DNA of 64,000 nt from Lumbricus terrestris (lineage: Eukaryota; Annelida; Clitellata; Crassiclitellata; Lumbricidae), in contig OX457043.1 in NCBI GenBank assembly GCA_949752735.1, forward strand, positions 38,066,605 through 38,130,604, written 5' to 3'. This document shows positions 9,781 to 22,083 of this stretch, in pieces. How positions within the stretch are numbered: position 1 is the first letter of the stretch; every line of letters begins with the position of its first letter. A program made the position numbers and the translations under genes. The notes below the pieces were generated by a model. It was given only the letters and a program-made list of their open reading frames with translations. It was not told the origin of the DNA and ran no database searches.

Positions 9781-10950
9781 GGGCCTCTGAAGGGAATTAT
9801 ACAAGAGGTAAGATAATGTCTTGAGGAGTTTTATGAGGTGTGTTGGAATCCCCATTTCCCGCAGGGAAACACACCTCATAAAACTCCTCAAGAAGACAAG
9901 AACCTATACGGGAACCAGATGGCTGTGGTTAGGACGGAGTATATATGGTGAAACTACAACCTTCCAGATAAAGAAAGGAGTTCGGCAGGGATGCATATTA
10001 TCGCCATACCTGTTCAACCTTTACGCTGAAATGATAGTGATGAAAGCAGGCTTAGAGGGAATAAACGCGGGAGTGAGGATAGCGGGCAGGACACTGAACA
10101 ATCTAAGATATGCGGACGACACAACGCTACTGGCAGGGAGCCAGAGAAAAGGAAGATCTCGAAGATATCATCAGAAAATTAAAAATGGAAAGCGAGAATG
10201 CTGGACTGTATTTCAACTTAAAGAAGACCAAAATCATGACCACGGAGAATTGGACGAGCTTCGAGGTAGATGGGAGGAGATGGAGGTGGTGACAATTAAG
10301 TTTCTGCTTCTTGGGAGTCATGATAGAAAACGATGGTGGATGTGACAGAGATATGCGACGGAGGATAACATTGGGAAAGACGGCAGCGAAGGGACTAGAG
10401 AAAATATGGAAGAATAAACACGCAAGCTTGATGACGAAGACAAGAATTGCAAAGGCAATTATATTTCCAGTGGTGTCGTATGGATGTGAAACGTGGACAA
10501 AAACAAAGGTCTTAGAAAGTAAAATCGATGCTTGCGAAATGGGGATATGGAGGAAGGTACTGAGAACCCCATGGATCGAGAACAGAAAAAATGAACCAAG
10601 AGATAGGACAGGCATAAGGGAATATGTCATTGGAGCAGAGAGAGGTAAGGCAGAAGTTGGCATTCTTCGGACATGTGATGCGAGCAAACGGCTTTGAAAA
10701 GGAGATGATGCTGGCCTGCGGAGAGGGAGGGAGGAGGAGAGGACGTCCAAGAAGGAGGTGGATGGAAGAAATACACGAGAGAACGAAGATGAACTTGGAG
10801 GAACAGAGAAACGCAACGGAAGATCGTAATACGTGGAGAAGGTTGATCATGGCGGTCGCTAAGGTTCAAAGAATCGACGGCACAAGGTTACAAGGTGAGG
10901 ATAATGTCCGTTCACCATACTTTGCAGCTCCTGAACAGATCGAGGGATAA
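9781..10950 (+). mobile_element. RTE/Nimb-like LINE, 3' half, with inverted 5' tip
   Basis: The plus strand reads THLIKLLKKTRTYTG, FQIKKGVRQGCILSPYLF, NLRYADDTTLLAGS (YADD box intact), NAGLYFNLKKTKIMTTE, then after a frameshift CDRDMRRRITLGKTAA, SYGCETWTK, LAFFGHVMRANGFEKEMM and GRRRGRPRRRWMEEIHER. This order (RT palm, thumb, 'GHVMR', RGRPRRRW) is typical of RTE/Nimb-type elements. The 5' end at 9809-9893 is a hairpin: the same THLIKLLK-coding bases occur inverted, separated by about 22 bp, as expected of a twin-primed 5' inversion. Frames are broken; not active. Confidence 0.85.
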
Positions 10951-10959
10951 TTACATGTA

Positions 10960-12056
10960 CCAACAGTCAGCAGAGGGTAAACAGACAAATGGATAATAAA
11001 TTTATGTGACAACTTATGAAAAGTTGACACAGTTGTAAAAATATGGACGTCAGCTTTGAAGACATTAAAATGGGGGAGGTGATGAAACGTAGCGATAAAT
11101 ATATGAAGCCATATATTGAATACCCGAAACAGATGTTATAGACATTTGGACTAGTAGGCCTACAGTTGAAACGTATGGCTATAAGGCCCTATATGTAGGA
11201 CTACTATTGTGGAGATGTCAAAAATTACAAACCAGAGCCTCAGAGGAGTCATGAGACACACTTGATTCAGGATTAGGTCCATAGGCCTGCAGCGTGCTTG
11301 ATTCATAAGCATATCGTCTCGTCTCGTCTCGTCTTTAGCCATCTTCGCTCCGAAGTTGGACCGCACCATGAACTGTCTGTCTCCAAATACATCTGTCTTC
11401 GGCTGCCCTCATCAGTTGACACATGTTTAGACCAGTCCAAGACCTTATATTCATCATATAGTTCACGATGCTATTCGGGTATATAAGATGGTAGGTCCCC
11501 CAGTCTTTCCATCTCGCAGTAAAGAAGCCTGCATCCGGTTATACCAGATTTGCCTTCTCTTTAAAACAAACAGGCCGTTGCCATCACAGGTCCTTCGCCC
11601 GTTTTGCTAAAAGCCTTGCTGCTGCCAAAGACTTCGCCGCTCACGTTGGTCAACTTTTCAGAGTTCCTGTTGAGCTTATCCACCTCGCGTAGCGCCCTAG
11701 GTGGTACTTCAGTCAAAGACCTTCACCACTGATGGCATAGCCTCAACAGGCAATCTCCCACTAGGTTGTTCACCCCTTCACCGCGATGAGGTGTGGATCG
11801 GACTTTGAAGGGGCATAAGCATATAGCAGAATAAATAAGAATAAAACAGTAGCCTACACAAGGCAGAACCGATGAGCACCGTTCTTTCTCAGTCAGTTAT
11901 CATACAGAACTCAGCTACTAATGTTTAAGTTGAGTTTTAAATTGACTCAATGTCCGTAAGCCAAAACAATAAACAGAAGCATTAGACGACTGCAGGAGGA
12001 ATGGTCAGCTTTTGTAGATTAGATTTATAAGTAGACATCAAAATTAAATTGCAATA
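10960..12056. other. No gene recognised; includes (TCTCG)n and a repeat-like block
   Basis: A short (TCGTC)n run lies at 11308-11333. The block 11480-11820 (CGCCCGTTTTGCTAAAAGCC, TTGGTCAACTTTTCAGAGTT) has the look of a LINE-associated minus-strand 3' region because of CCCCTTCAAAGTCCGATCC read in reverse. No protein motif could be read, so no call is made. Confidence 0.4.
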
Positions 12057-12064
12057 GCAAGAAG

Positions 12065-12258
12065 CAGGGCTTTTTTAACGTGCAGTTGTACACAAAATGT
12101 GCAGTTCTAAATGGATTTGTGCAGTTGTAGAAGCACTTCTGTACAGTTAAAACTAGCAAAAAATGGTTACTGTTCTCCGATTGGAAGTAATTTACCATGG
12201 AGGATGGGAGGAAAAGAAGGGGTTGTGCAGTTCTAAAAATTCCTTAAAAACAGCCCTG
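12065..12258. mobile_element. 194-bp hAT-like MITE with perfect 8-bp TSD
   Basis: The left end is CAGGGCTTTTTTAACG and the right end is TTAAAAACAGCCCTG; reversed, the right end reads CAGGGCTGTTTTTAAGG. The flanking GCAAGAAG is identical at 12057-12064 and 12259-12266. The interior carries four GTGCAGTTCTA / GTGCAGTTGTA words. A second copy of the left half is at 37552-37660. Confidence 0.92.
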
Positions 12259-12479
12259 GCAAGAAGAGAGTTAACATAACATAATGTTGTCAGTAGGTAT
12301 ACAGAAAACTAGTTTTGAATTATTAAAAAAAACAACTCTTGGCTATTTTAGAGGAAATAGCATTCAGGGGATTTTTCCAAACTAAATAATATGTGCGCCT
12401 ACTATAGGTCTACAAGCTTAGGCCCTACCTTTAATATTATATTTCTCAAAGTTTGTCCCTCCGTTTGTATGTTGTTTGT

Positions 12480-12910
12480 ATCATTTGTATGTCTGGATGT
12501 CCGGATATAGGCCCTATTTTGACTCTTCGACCCAGAAAACGCTCAGAAATGACAGAGCGTCGGTCTACCAACATTTTTGCAATTGATTCCTAACCAAACT
12601 TTAAGGTCAGGATGACTATTTTCAGCTCTCAATTCACTTTAGAACCCGAGAAATTAGCGTTTTAATCAGATTTAATCACCATTTGCGCATTGAGGCATTA
12701 GTAAAGAGCCGACAGCCGCATGACATCATACTAGCCCAATAATAATGTCCGTTTATCAAGAATTCGGTTGAGAAACCGAAACCAGTTAGGCCTACACTCT
12801 ACAATTATGCACAAGAACGCAGATCACGGAAATATTATTAGTAAAGAGACGGCAGTCCGCATGACGTCATTTTCGCCCAATAATAATTTCCGTTTCTCAA
12901 CAGAACAGGA
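12480..12910 (+). mobile_element. Diverged Helitron-family fragment
   Basis: GACTCTTCGACCCAGAAAA, ATTTTTGCAATTGATTCCTA, AAGGTCAGGATGACTATTTT and GTCAATAATAATTTCCG-like words follow the same order as in 8100-8340. It is an old, diverged relative of the 8049 and 16084 elements, without a readable 3' hairpin. Confidence 0.65.
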
Positions 12911-13059
12911 CAGAACAGAACAGACAGCCTGCAATAACTTGTATAAGCGGGTTCGACATCTCGGTATAGGTCAGGTCAATTCTGGGGGTCAGGTCAAGGC
13001 CAACTACGGTCACGGCCGGAAGACATTAAACATGGAGATCGTTAATGATTTAATCGGTC

Positions 13060-13335
13060 TAAATATCAACTTCAACTTCAACTTCAACTTGTTTAGGCCT
13101 ATTGATCCCAAAAATATAAAACAGACAATTATGCATTCATAATAGTACACAAAGTGATTAATTGCAGTTAACAATTGTGCATTCATAATAGTACACAAAG
13201 TGATCAATAAATTGCTGTTAACAATTGCGAATGGTATAGCTTAGTGTACAATCATTACTGTGAAATGTAGGGAGCAATAGGCTACCCGAAGGAAGTGATC
13301 CCGCTATTGGGGCCTATTTACCAAAGGAAAAATTC
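13060..13335 (-). mobile_element. LINE 3' end (minus), (TTGAAG)n-tailed
   Basis: The block from the (AACTTC)n run at 13066-13090 to CCGCTATTGGGGCCTATTTA (about 13300-13322) is the inverted counterpart of 15500-15745. That stretch is the 3' end of a Jockey-like LINE ending in (GTTGAA)n. GTACACAAAGTGAT occurs twice within it, spaced about 63 bp. Confidence 0.8.
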
Positions 13336-13339
13336 ATAT

Positions 13340-13765
13340 ATTATATCAATGAATGGTTTAGAGGATATTTAACGCTTGAACGTTGATGCATTAAGAAAAT
13401 TTTGAATCGTGGTTTCAAAATTATACAATATAAAATGAAAGAAGTTAATTAGTGGCTTTGGTGTATGCCGCATATAATTATAGCCAGAGCTATAGCAGAT
13501 AGCCTATATCTTTTTCAATGAATTGGCAACTATAACCTAAATTATATTCTTTTAAAACTAATCATAAATATTTAAGCAGTAAGCCTAGGCATATTTCTTT
13601 GAGGATTTATTGGGTGAGTGGGAATGCTTGTAGCATTTGCTGATGAACCTGGTGTTATCAGCTGTTAGTCTGGTACAATAAATTATGGTATTATTAAAGA
13701 CAGAATCGACAGAAAAAGCATCCTGATGCGATTTTTCACCTGGATTTGTCATACTTCGAATTAAA
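13340..13765. other. No gene recognised
   Basis: AT-rich, non-coding. No inverted or tandem repeat was recognised before the trinucleotide tract begins at 13769. Confidence 0.4.
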
Positions 13766-13768
13766 TGA

Positions 13769-14082
<314 letters not shown>

Positions 14083-14368
14083 CGGCGTTAAGGCCATGTG
14101 AAAGGTTAGTATGGTTATTGCAAAAGACCACACATTATGAGAAGAGAGGGAACATGCATTGAGAAAGACATCATGCAGGGCACAATGCCAGGAGACCGGA
14201 AAAGAGGAAGACCAAGAACAAACTGTCTGGGTAACATAAAGGAATGGACTGGATTGACATTGGGAGAAATGATCAGACTGACAGAGGACAGGAAACGTTG
14301 GAGGAACATTGTACATGTTGCGGCCGACCCTCGGATCGAGGATGGCTGAGAACAGAACAGAACAGAAC
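14083..14368 (+). mobile_element. RTE/Nimb-like LINE C-terminal stub with (AACAG)n tail
   Basis: Reads RREGTCIEKDIMQGTMPGDR, RKRGRPRTNCLGNIKEWTGL, EDRKRWRNIVHVAADPRIED-G-stop. This is the RGRPR-type C-terminus seen also at 10740-10860, 24900-25060 and 37375-37500. The coding end is followed by AACAGAACAGAACAGAACAC, the short tandem 3' tail expected of such elements. It is extremely 5'-truncated. Confidence 0.85.
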
Positions 14369-14369
14369 A

Positions 14370-15120
14370 CAACTAGGCCTACATCTACATGTAGGCCTAT
14401 GTCTTATACGAACAAATCACGGTCTATGCGGTCATTATATTTAATTACTCTACGTATTGCGCACAGAACAGGGTGAGAATTGCCGGGGGTTGGGGGCTTT
14501 CAGCCTCTCAGTCTTTCTTAGAGCCCCATAGTAAAATCTGTTTTTCAAACCAAAATTTCAAGTGGATAATGGTCCAACCCCCCCCCCCCCCAGTTATTTT
14601 CCCACAATTCATACACTGGCAAAGGTGGTGAGATTTTCATATGGGCTAGACCGCTAGAGCATACATGCATAGACCTACGTACGTACTATCCAAAACATTT
14701 CTTCCAAATGGGTGTTGTTGGATAGGCTACGGTGCCATAACATAATCATAGGAATGAACATTTAGACCTAGGCCTAGGCCTACCTACAACTCAACCTACC
14801 AAATCGATCCACCGTCTTAATTCTTCGACCTGGATCTTTGCTTTCCGAAGGAAAATTAAATAGCCTAGCCTAAACGGCGATTCACATAGGCTATAGGCCT
14901 ATATGCAGTGGGCAATAGGTTTACCAAAAGTTAATATTGTGCAATGCACAGAACTGCTCTCTAGATTCACAGTCTTAGTCGTTTTTCGCTGTTTCTACAG
15001 CTTACTAGCCTACTGCAAAATTAACTGACTTTCTGGAAAGTTTAGGCCTTTTGATTAATTGTAAAGTTCTATGAAAACTTCGAAAACTCAAGATTAGCGT
15101 GCATAAATTTTTCTTAAATT
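14370..15120. other. No gene recognised; poly-C tract
   Basis: Contains a C homopolymer at 14576-14591 and many TAGGCCTA words (for example 14768-14782). No protein or repeat boundary was recognised. Confidence 0.4.
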
Positions 15121-15124
15121 TTTA

Positions 15125-15745
15125 AAAAACCTATTTTAGACCTAATTTATATACTAAAGGCATTAGAAATAATAGAATCTACATAAGTGTCTTTGCTAAA
15201 ACGAACACTAGAAAGTTTTCTATTAAATATCAGGGTCCTCTTTTATGGAATAATATACCAGAAAATATTCGTGCATCCAGGAGTCTCAATCGATTTAAAC
15301 CCCAAATCCGTGCACACACATTAAAAAATGTAAAATGAACAACCCATTTATTCTGGTTTTTCTCTCCATTCTTTTTAAGTTGCATGCAGAGGGAAGGTAT
15401 CCCACTGCTGTTATTTAATTGATTCCAAAAATACAGCCATTTCTATCTGTTTCTTAATCTATTATCATTAATCATACCATAGTTGAAGAATTTTTTCCTT
15501 GGTAAATAGGCCCCAATAGCGGGATCACTCCCTTCGGGTAGCCTATTGCTCCCCACATTTCACAGTAATGATTGTACACTAAGCTATACCATTAGCAATT
15601 GTTAACTGCACTTGATCACTTTGTGTACTATTATGAATGCATAATTATTAAGTGCAATTAATCACTTTGTGTACTATTATGAATGCCTAATTGTCTGTTT
15701 TATATTTTTGGGATCAATAAACAAGTTGAAGTTGAAGTTGAAGAT
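15125..15745 (+). mobile_element. Jockey-like LINE 3' end with (GTTGAA)n tail
   Basis: Reads NNRIYISVFAKTNTRKFSIK then YQGPLLWNNIPENIRASRSL and FKPQIRAHTLKNVK-stop. This parallels 50700-50830 of the larger Jockey-like copy (FAKTNIPKLSIIFQG, LLWNNLPLEIRTP). It ends GGGATCAATAAACAAG plus (TTGAAG)n. An inverted homologous 3' end is at 13060-13335. Confidence 0.85.
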
Positions 15746-15784
15746 TCATATAGGGGTCTATTAATAGCCTTAATGTTTAATTAA

Positions 15785-15970
15785 ATTATTGTTAGCTCTA
15801 TGCCCAGAATCGACCTGACCCACTGCGCACGCGCGCGCCAGATGTCGATTCCGCTTATTAGGCCGCAGTCAGCACACACCCGGGTCATGTTTGGCTTTTT
15901 CGGGAAGCGGGGGTGGAGTGGAGGGGTGACGAAAACCCGAAATTTAGCGGTCAACGCTGGGTAGCACATC
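15785..15970. repeat. Remnants of two repeat families
   Basis: CTATGCCCAGAATCGACCTG and GACCCACTGCGCACGCGCGC (15798-15845) resemble the TIR of the MITE at 52590-53655. CGGGAAGCGGGGGTGGAG and CCGAAATTTAGCGGTCAACG (15898-15955) are the internal unit of the Helitrons at 8049 and 16084. Both are truncated. Confidence 0.65.
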
Positions 15971-16083
15971 TAGTGTTATATATGTGTATATATGTGTATA
16001 TGTGTATATATATGTAGCTAAGCCTATATATGTGTATTTGTATAATATGTATATATGTATAAGAACCATATATTTATTGAGAA

Positions 16084-16781
16084 CTAGCTTTTGTACCCGG
16101 CTTCGCCCGGGAAATTTAGGGTTCTAAACACTACTCCACTATGGTACCCATCGTTGACCGCTAAATTTCGGGTTTTCGCCAACCCTCCACCCAACCCCGC
16201 TTCCCCAGAAAGCCAAACGTGACCCGCCCCTGCGGGGCGCCACGGTAATTATTACTGGCCGAGTATGACGTCACGCAACCTGTAGACTCTTTACTAAAGC
16301 TCGAGACTCTTTACTAAAGCGTGAACGATTTGAAATCTGTGTTAAAACGCTAATAACTCGAGTTCTAAAGTGAAATTTCGGGTTTTAAACACTACTCCAC
16401 TGTGGTACCCATCGTTGACCGCTAAATTTCGCGTTTTCGCCAACCCTCCATTCCAGCCCGCTTCCCGAAAAAGCCAAACGTGACCCACCCCTGCGGGGCG
16501 CTACGGAAATTATTACTGGACGGGTATGACGTCATGCGGCCTGTAGGTTCTACTAAAGCCGGGCGTGAGCGGTGATTGATGAAATCTGTCTTAAAACTCT
16601 AATAACTCTGGTTTTGAATTGAATTAAAAGCTGAAAATAGTTGCGTTGACCTTATAATTTGGGTAAGAATCAATTGCAAATATTTTGTTAAAGCGACGCT
16701 GTTTCATTTCCGAGCCTATTTTGTAACGAAGAGTCAACACACACATCTGGAAGGACAAACTTACTGTTTTATAATTTAAGA
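16084..16781 (-). mobile_element. Non-autonomous Helitron-like element, copy 2 (inverted)
   Basis: Reverse complement of the element at 8049-8750 with only scattered differences. On the minus strand it begins TCTTAAATTATAAAACAG at 16781 and ends with CCCGGGCGAAGCCGGG-TACAAAAG-CTAG at 16084, again between A and T. The agreement of both ends with copy 1 fixes the element boundaries. The pair forms a ~700-bp inverted repeat with a 7.3-kb spacer. Confidence 0.9.
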
Positions 16782-16784
16782 TAA

Positions 16785-17394
16785 AGGGAATCTGGATGAA
16801 GTTACTTGCTGTGTGCAAACTGGCAGCCACAAACCAATTGGCAAAGTTTTTCTGGGTATGCTAGATCCTCGCAAAAGTACCGGGTATTAAGTTTATTAGA
16901 CCTCTGCCATTTATAGCCAATCGAGCTGCTGCTTGAAACAACATAGGCCTACTATAGCCTACGTGCTTATACCATGCCATAGAGAACTCTGCATGTTTCT
17001 GCTCCAACCAGTCGTGGCATTACTCAAGTAATCGTTAAACTTATAAAGCGCCACTTGAAAGCCAATCGGGGTGCAACCAACTTTTCACAAGTGTTGCGTC
17101 AAGTGAGGATAACCCGAAGGAGGTCCGAGTATGGTTCGCACAACATTTTACCTAGTTTAGAAATTAGTGAGAATGGATGACGATGATCATCGGGTAGAGC
17201 GGGTTGGCTGTATACATGGTGAAGAATTCAAGAAGATATTTGAGCTGTGAGTGTTGTTGAAAGTTGTAAGTTTTATAGACTCTGAAGTGGAATCGAAATG
17301 AGTTTTAATCTTTGGGCGTTTTGGTGAGGGCTTTTGCTAATGAGTCTCGGATAAGCTGCAGACGCTTGAGTTGACTGTGTGAATTCAAGGCCGA
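16785..17394 (-). other. Mostly unannotated; contains an L2-like 3' tail remnant
   Basis: At 17038-17110 the minus strand reads GTTGGTTGCACCCCGATTGG then CTTTCAAGTGGCGCTTTATA. This is the 3' tail of the L2-like family that also ends the copies at 18156-23061 and 52624-53468. The rest shows no coding signal. Confidence 0.5.
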
Positions 17395-19405
17395 CAGTGG
17401 GGCAACCAGGGGGTGTGCTGGGGGTGCTTGAGCACCCCAGGGCTAAAAAGGTGACCCACACAATTTTTCCAAATCCGATGAGGTTTTTTTTTGGGGGGGG
17501 AGGTACGGTATGGAGTCTTTTGCTCTTTCAGTATTTCAGATTACACAATCACGCAAGTTCCTTCATTCTTCTGTATTGTAATTTTAGTCAAATTCATGGT
17601 TCATAAAGCACCAGATTAAAATTTTCAGTGTTTAGCTGGTCTACCTGAGTTTGTCTGCGTCTCGAGAAATTGCCTATAGTGATGAATGAAAACATTAGCG
17701 ATATGCCTATGCTTTTACATTACAGTGTTTCACCAATTTATTGTTAATTGGTTACGACTTATTTGATAGTAGCCTAACGTGTGCTATTTTATTATGACCT
17801 GATTAAGAATTGTTTTCCTCCAAATTAATATTGTAGGCTAACGATATATAGGTCTAGTTATTCAGCTTTGTTTGATCTAGACGTTTCCAGCGGAGAAAGC
17901 GATTAAAAATGAAAATATTTCCCCAGAAAATTTGACAAAATGATAGTAGTTTTTAGTTGATGTTTATTATACTGTATTACATAAACTGCCATATTATACC
18001 ATGATCTTATTTCCTTCTATATAATTATAATTTCATTATTTATTATTATAATATAATTATGATACTGTCATAATGATAATATAATGTGCAAAACTTACTG
18101 TCATGGGCGGATATTTAAGGCGATAGGGAAGACGTAAGTAATTGTGAGGCAACACAACTCTCGTCTCAACAGTTACCTCATCTCCAACAATCTTCTAAAC
18201 CCAAACCAGTCTGCCTACACTAAGCATCACTCTACCGAAACACTCCTGGCCTCGCTCTACAACAAGCTTGTGATGGCGATAGGCCGTCAACAAGTCTCTT
18301 GTCTGTGCCTCTTAGACATCTCTGCAGCCTTTGACACAATAGATCATGCTATTCTTCTCAATCGCCTCTCCTCTGTCTTTGGAATCTCTGGCACTGCCCT
18401 CTCATGGATCAAATCATACCTTTCCTCACGCTCTTTCATCGTTAGCGCTTCTGGTCACTCATCTAATCAACAAATCCTCACCTGTGGTGTCCCTCAAGGT
18501 TCAGTCCTTGGTCCTCTCCTGTTCATTCTCTATACCTCCCCACTCAGCAAACTCATTTCATCATCCTCTGCTGATCATCACCTCTATGCCGACGACACTC
18601 AACTATTCATATCTTTCTCCCCTCGCTCCTTCTCAGACGCACTAAATCAGCTACGTAACACAATCACTCAGATTTCAGCCTGGATGACCGCTAATCTGCT
18701 CTGCCTCAACCCCTCAAAAACAGAATTTCTCATCATTGGCCTACGCGAGCAATTAAACAAACTAGACTATCCTTCTGACTTTTCTCAAACAGACCCAACT
18801 CTTCCTACGCCATACTCTTCTCCTGTCCGCAATCTCGGAGTCATTTTTGACAAAAACCTTACTTTTTCTGACCACATCACCCAGCTATCCCGCACCTGCT
18901 ATATGCACATCCGCGACCTCCGTCGATTGCGTCCAATTCTAAATTACAAGACCGCCTACACAATAGCCACCTCAATAGTTCATTCCAAACTCGACTACTG
19001 CAATTCGCTCTTCCATGAAATAGATTCTCTTCAAATTAAACGCCTCCAAACTATCCAGAATGCTCTTGCCCGCGCAGTCACTAAGACGCCCAAACATCAC
19101 CACATAACCCCTGTTCTCAAGTCTCTTCATTGGCTAAAAGTTTCTCAGCGCATCCATTACAAAATTGTTTCTCTAACCTACAACGCTCTTCAAACCTCTC
19201 AGCCCTCCTACATTCGTCAACTAATCACCATCCAACCGCACAGGTCTACGCGCTCATCATCATATCTTTCTCTCTCTCGGCCTCCAGTATCATCCTCTCT
19301 GAAATTCTGCGACCGCTCCCTATCCTCCTCAGTGGATTTGTCCAACTCGTTGGACATTGGGTTCTGGGGCTATAACCATAGAGGTGTATTATATAATAAA
19401 TATAT

Positions 19406-19832
19406 CACTAGAGAGAGTACCCAGTCTCTATATTGAAGTCGACGAAAGTCGTGCCGACCAATCACATCATATCTGTCTAAAGTTGTGCCGACCAATCATA
19501 GGCGATTCTCATACTGACCAATCACAGTCTTACAGCATCGATCTGGAAAAATAACTAAACTAGTGCCAGCATTTTTATAATAAGACGAACTTGTCGATGT
19601 TTACTTGTCAATATTGCAAGAAACTGCAAAATTAACAAGCGAGCATCGACATTTTCGTTTTATTATTAAAAATGCATTTAATTTATTTTTCAAATCGATG
19701 CTGTAAGACTGTGTGTGATTGGTCGGTATAAGAAATCGCCTATGATTGGTCGTTACGTAACGGGCGTTGTAGGCTAAATTTTTGACTTCAAATTTTATTG
19801 CAGGGCAGATACGTCATACTCTCTCTAGCGTG
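19406..19832. mobile_element. Foldback MITE nested in the piggyBac
   Basis: CACTAGAGAGAGTA at 19406 pairs with TACTCTCTCTAGCGTG ending 19832. Inside, a longer inverted repeat pairs ACCAATCATAGGCGATT and CACAGTCTTACAGCATCGAT (19490-19545) with ATCGATGCTGTAAGACTGTG and GCCTATGATTGGTC (19690-19760). The whole 427 bp can fold as a hairpin. Flanks are TATA-rich, so a TA-type target is plausible but not provable. Non-coding. Confidence 0.85.
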
Positions 19833-19981
19833 TATATTATATATATCATGCATCTCAATGGCTATAACTCACAAGCTATTTATCCAATATTGCAGAACCA
19901 ACTTCCAACGAGTTGGACATAATGTGCCTACATCTGGCGAATGAAAAAGTTTAAACTTTTCAGTGTTGATTCAAAACAAAA

Positions 19982-22083
19982 ATGGCGACGGTTGGAGTAA
20001 AAACCTTCTACGGAAAGGCAAAAGGTAAAAAAATCATATTTCCTCAGGGGTTACATATATTATTAAAAGCAATCAGCAGTTTTATTACCTAGACATTACT
20101 CGTTCTTTTAGTGCAAATTGTAGGCTTTTAACACAATAGGTGTGGGAGATAGGGTTGTCGCAATGCCGTGTCCAACAGGGTGGACTGCGGCACTCAACAT
20201 CACGCAGAGTCGGAATTTCTTTCCTAGGCCCCTAAGTGTAAATACGTCAGTGTTGTTAGTTAATAATATACACATTCTGTTGTTTGATCATGCGATAATA
20301 TTTTACTTCATGGATTGCCAAAAATATTGTTTTCACTGTTGACCAGTGTGCAATGCATTTTTTGTTTTGCTTTGTAGCTAGAGGAATTGATGTACTTGCT
20401 AGAATTGAGCAGCAAGATTCTGAACTTTCTGATTTGTCCGACGGCGATGCCGAGGAGTTTCACAAATCGTCTTCATCGTCATCCTCGTCTTCAAGCGAAC
20501 AAGATAATGACGTTGATTCGGATGAAGATGTGCCCCTTTCGACGTTTACTGACCTTAGCAAGAAGTGGACAAAGAAAAGATCATTTTCCCCTAAAATTTC
20601 TGATTACGTAGTTGTCGATGATGATCCTCATGCCAGAGCAGAATGGTCTTCGATGGATTATTTTAAGCAGTACATTGACACTGAATTCCTTGAAATGATG
20701 TCCTCTTGTACTAATGTCAATTCAACGGTTGCTACTGGTCGAAGTTTGAATACATGTGTTACCGAGATCGAACATTTCTTGGGTGCTAGCATTGTAATGT
20801 CAGCGATTCCGTACCCACGAGTCAATATGTTCTGGCAGAACAACTACCGTGTCCAATCGATTGCAGACGTCATCACGCGTAAACGTTTCTTCAAGATCAG
20901 ATCAAATCTCAAAGTTGTCATAGATTCGGATGTAACAGATGAGGTTAGGAAGGCCGACAGATTTTGGAAAGTTCGTCCGTTACTGGATCGCGTGCGCCGT
21001 GGATGTCTTGCTCAGAGTAGATGTCGTGATGTCAGCATCGACGAACAGATGATACCATTCACAGGAGCATCGCCGGCACGACGATATGTTCCGAACAAAC
21101 CCAACCCAATTGGTTTGAAGAACTTTGTACTAGCAAATCCGCAAGGTTTAGTTCTTGACTTTGTCGTCGATCAAGGAGTTAGTTCTTATCATCCCGTGCC
21201 TAATCTAGGTGTTGGTGCTCTAGTAATCGCTCATCTATGCGAAGGACTGACTGCAGGTACTCATGTCTACTGCGATCGATATTTTACGAGCATTTCACTT
21301 ACAGAATACATGTTACAGAAGGGCGTGTACATCACGGGTACTATCATGAGAAATCGGATTCCTGCTGTTGTTCATCAACTGTCAAATGTTCGAGAATTAG
21401 CGAAGCGTGGCAGAGGTGCCTGTGAAATGATCGTCTGCAATGATGGAAGAATTGCGATTGTAACGTGGTTTGATAGAAAACCAATACTCATTGCTTCGGC
21501 TGCACATGGCATCGAACAGTTGGACAAATGCCGACGCTGGGATAAACGCACAAAGTCCTACATCGAAGTGGAACGTCCTGAAATTATTAGGCAGTATAAT
21601 TCGAAAATGGGCGGCGTAGATTTGTGTGACAGGATGCTGAGCTACTACCGAATGAAGACACGAACCCGAAAATGGACAATTCGAACAATTCTGCATTTCT
21701 TTGATCTTTGCGTCATCAATTCATGGATACAGTACCGAGAAGACTGCAGGCAACTGAAAACTGCCCGCAAGGACATTCAAGACTCCCTCGCCTTTCGCAT
21801 GGACATCGGTGAGAAGTTCCTGTCAGCGACCGTTCAAACTGACAGCAGCGACTCGGATGCTCCACCACCACCGACAAAGCGACGTAAATCGAATACACCA
21901 TTGGAATACAGGCGCTTCTCTGGTGCGAAACATCTTCCGGCCATCGACAACGTCAAGAATGCTGTGCGTTGCAAGAACTCTGGATGCTCAAAAAAAACTA
22001 AATTTCATTGCATATCATGTGATGTGCATCTTTGCCTTGTTGCAGATCGTAACTGTTTCAAAGACTACCACACGACCGTGTAG
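19982..22083 (+). CDS. piggyBac transposase, two exons (19982-20024, 20378-22083)
   Basis: Predicted cut-and-paste transposase acting on the ends of the 19324-22637 element in the nucleus. Exon 1 is MATVGVKTFYGKAK plus one base, donor AAAG|GTAAAA. The acceptor TTTGTAG| at 20377 gives A-RGIDVLARIEQQ, in phase, total 582 residues, in the normal 550-600 range for the family. An acidic, Ser-rich N-terminus (SSSSSSSSSSEQDNDVDSD) precedes the catalytic core. The DDE_Tnp_1_7 acidic positions are visible in VSIDEQMIPF, VYCDRYFTS and SKMGGVDLCDRM, corresponding to D268, D346, D447/D450 of the insect enzyme. The C-terminus is a cysteine-rich zinc-binding domain (CKNSGCSKKTKFHCISCDVH, C, C). No stop or frameshift is seen. 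Without splicing, a start at 20353 (MHFLFCFVA) would be needed, which lacks family character. Domestication is unlikely since it sits inside its own ends. Confidence 0.93.

Noticed and set aside
20353..20379. Transposase start at ATG 20353 (MHFLFCFVA)
   Set aside because: These bases overlap a polypyrimidine tract and TTTGTAG acceptor; splicing from the 19982 exon gives a continuous, family-like N-terminus.
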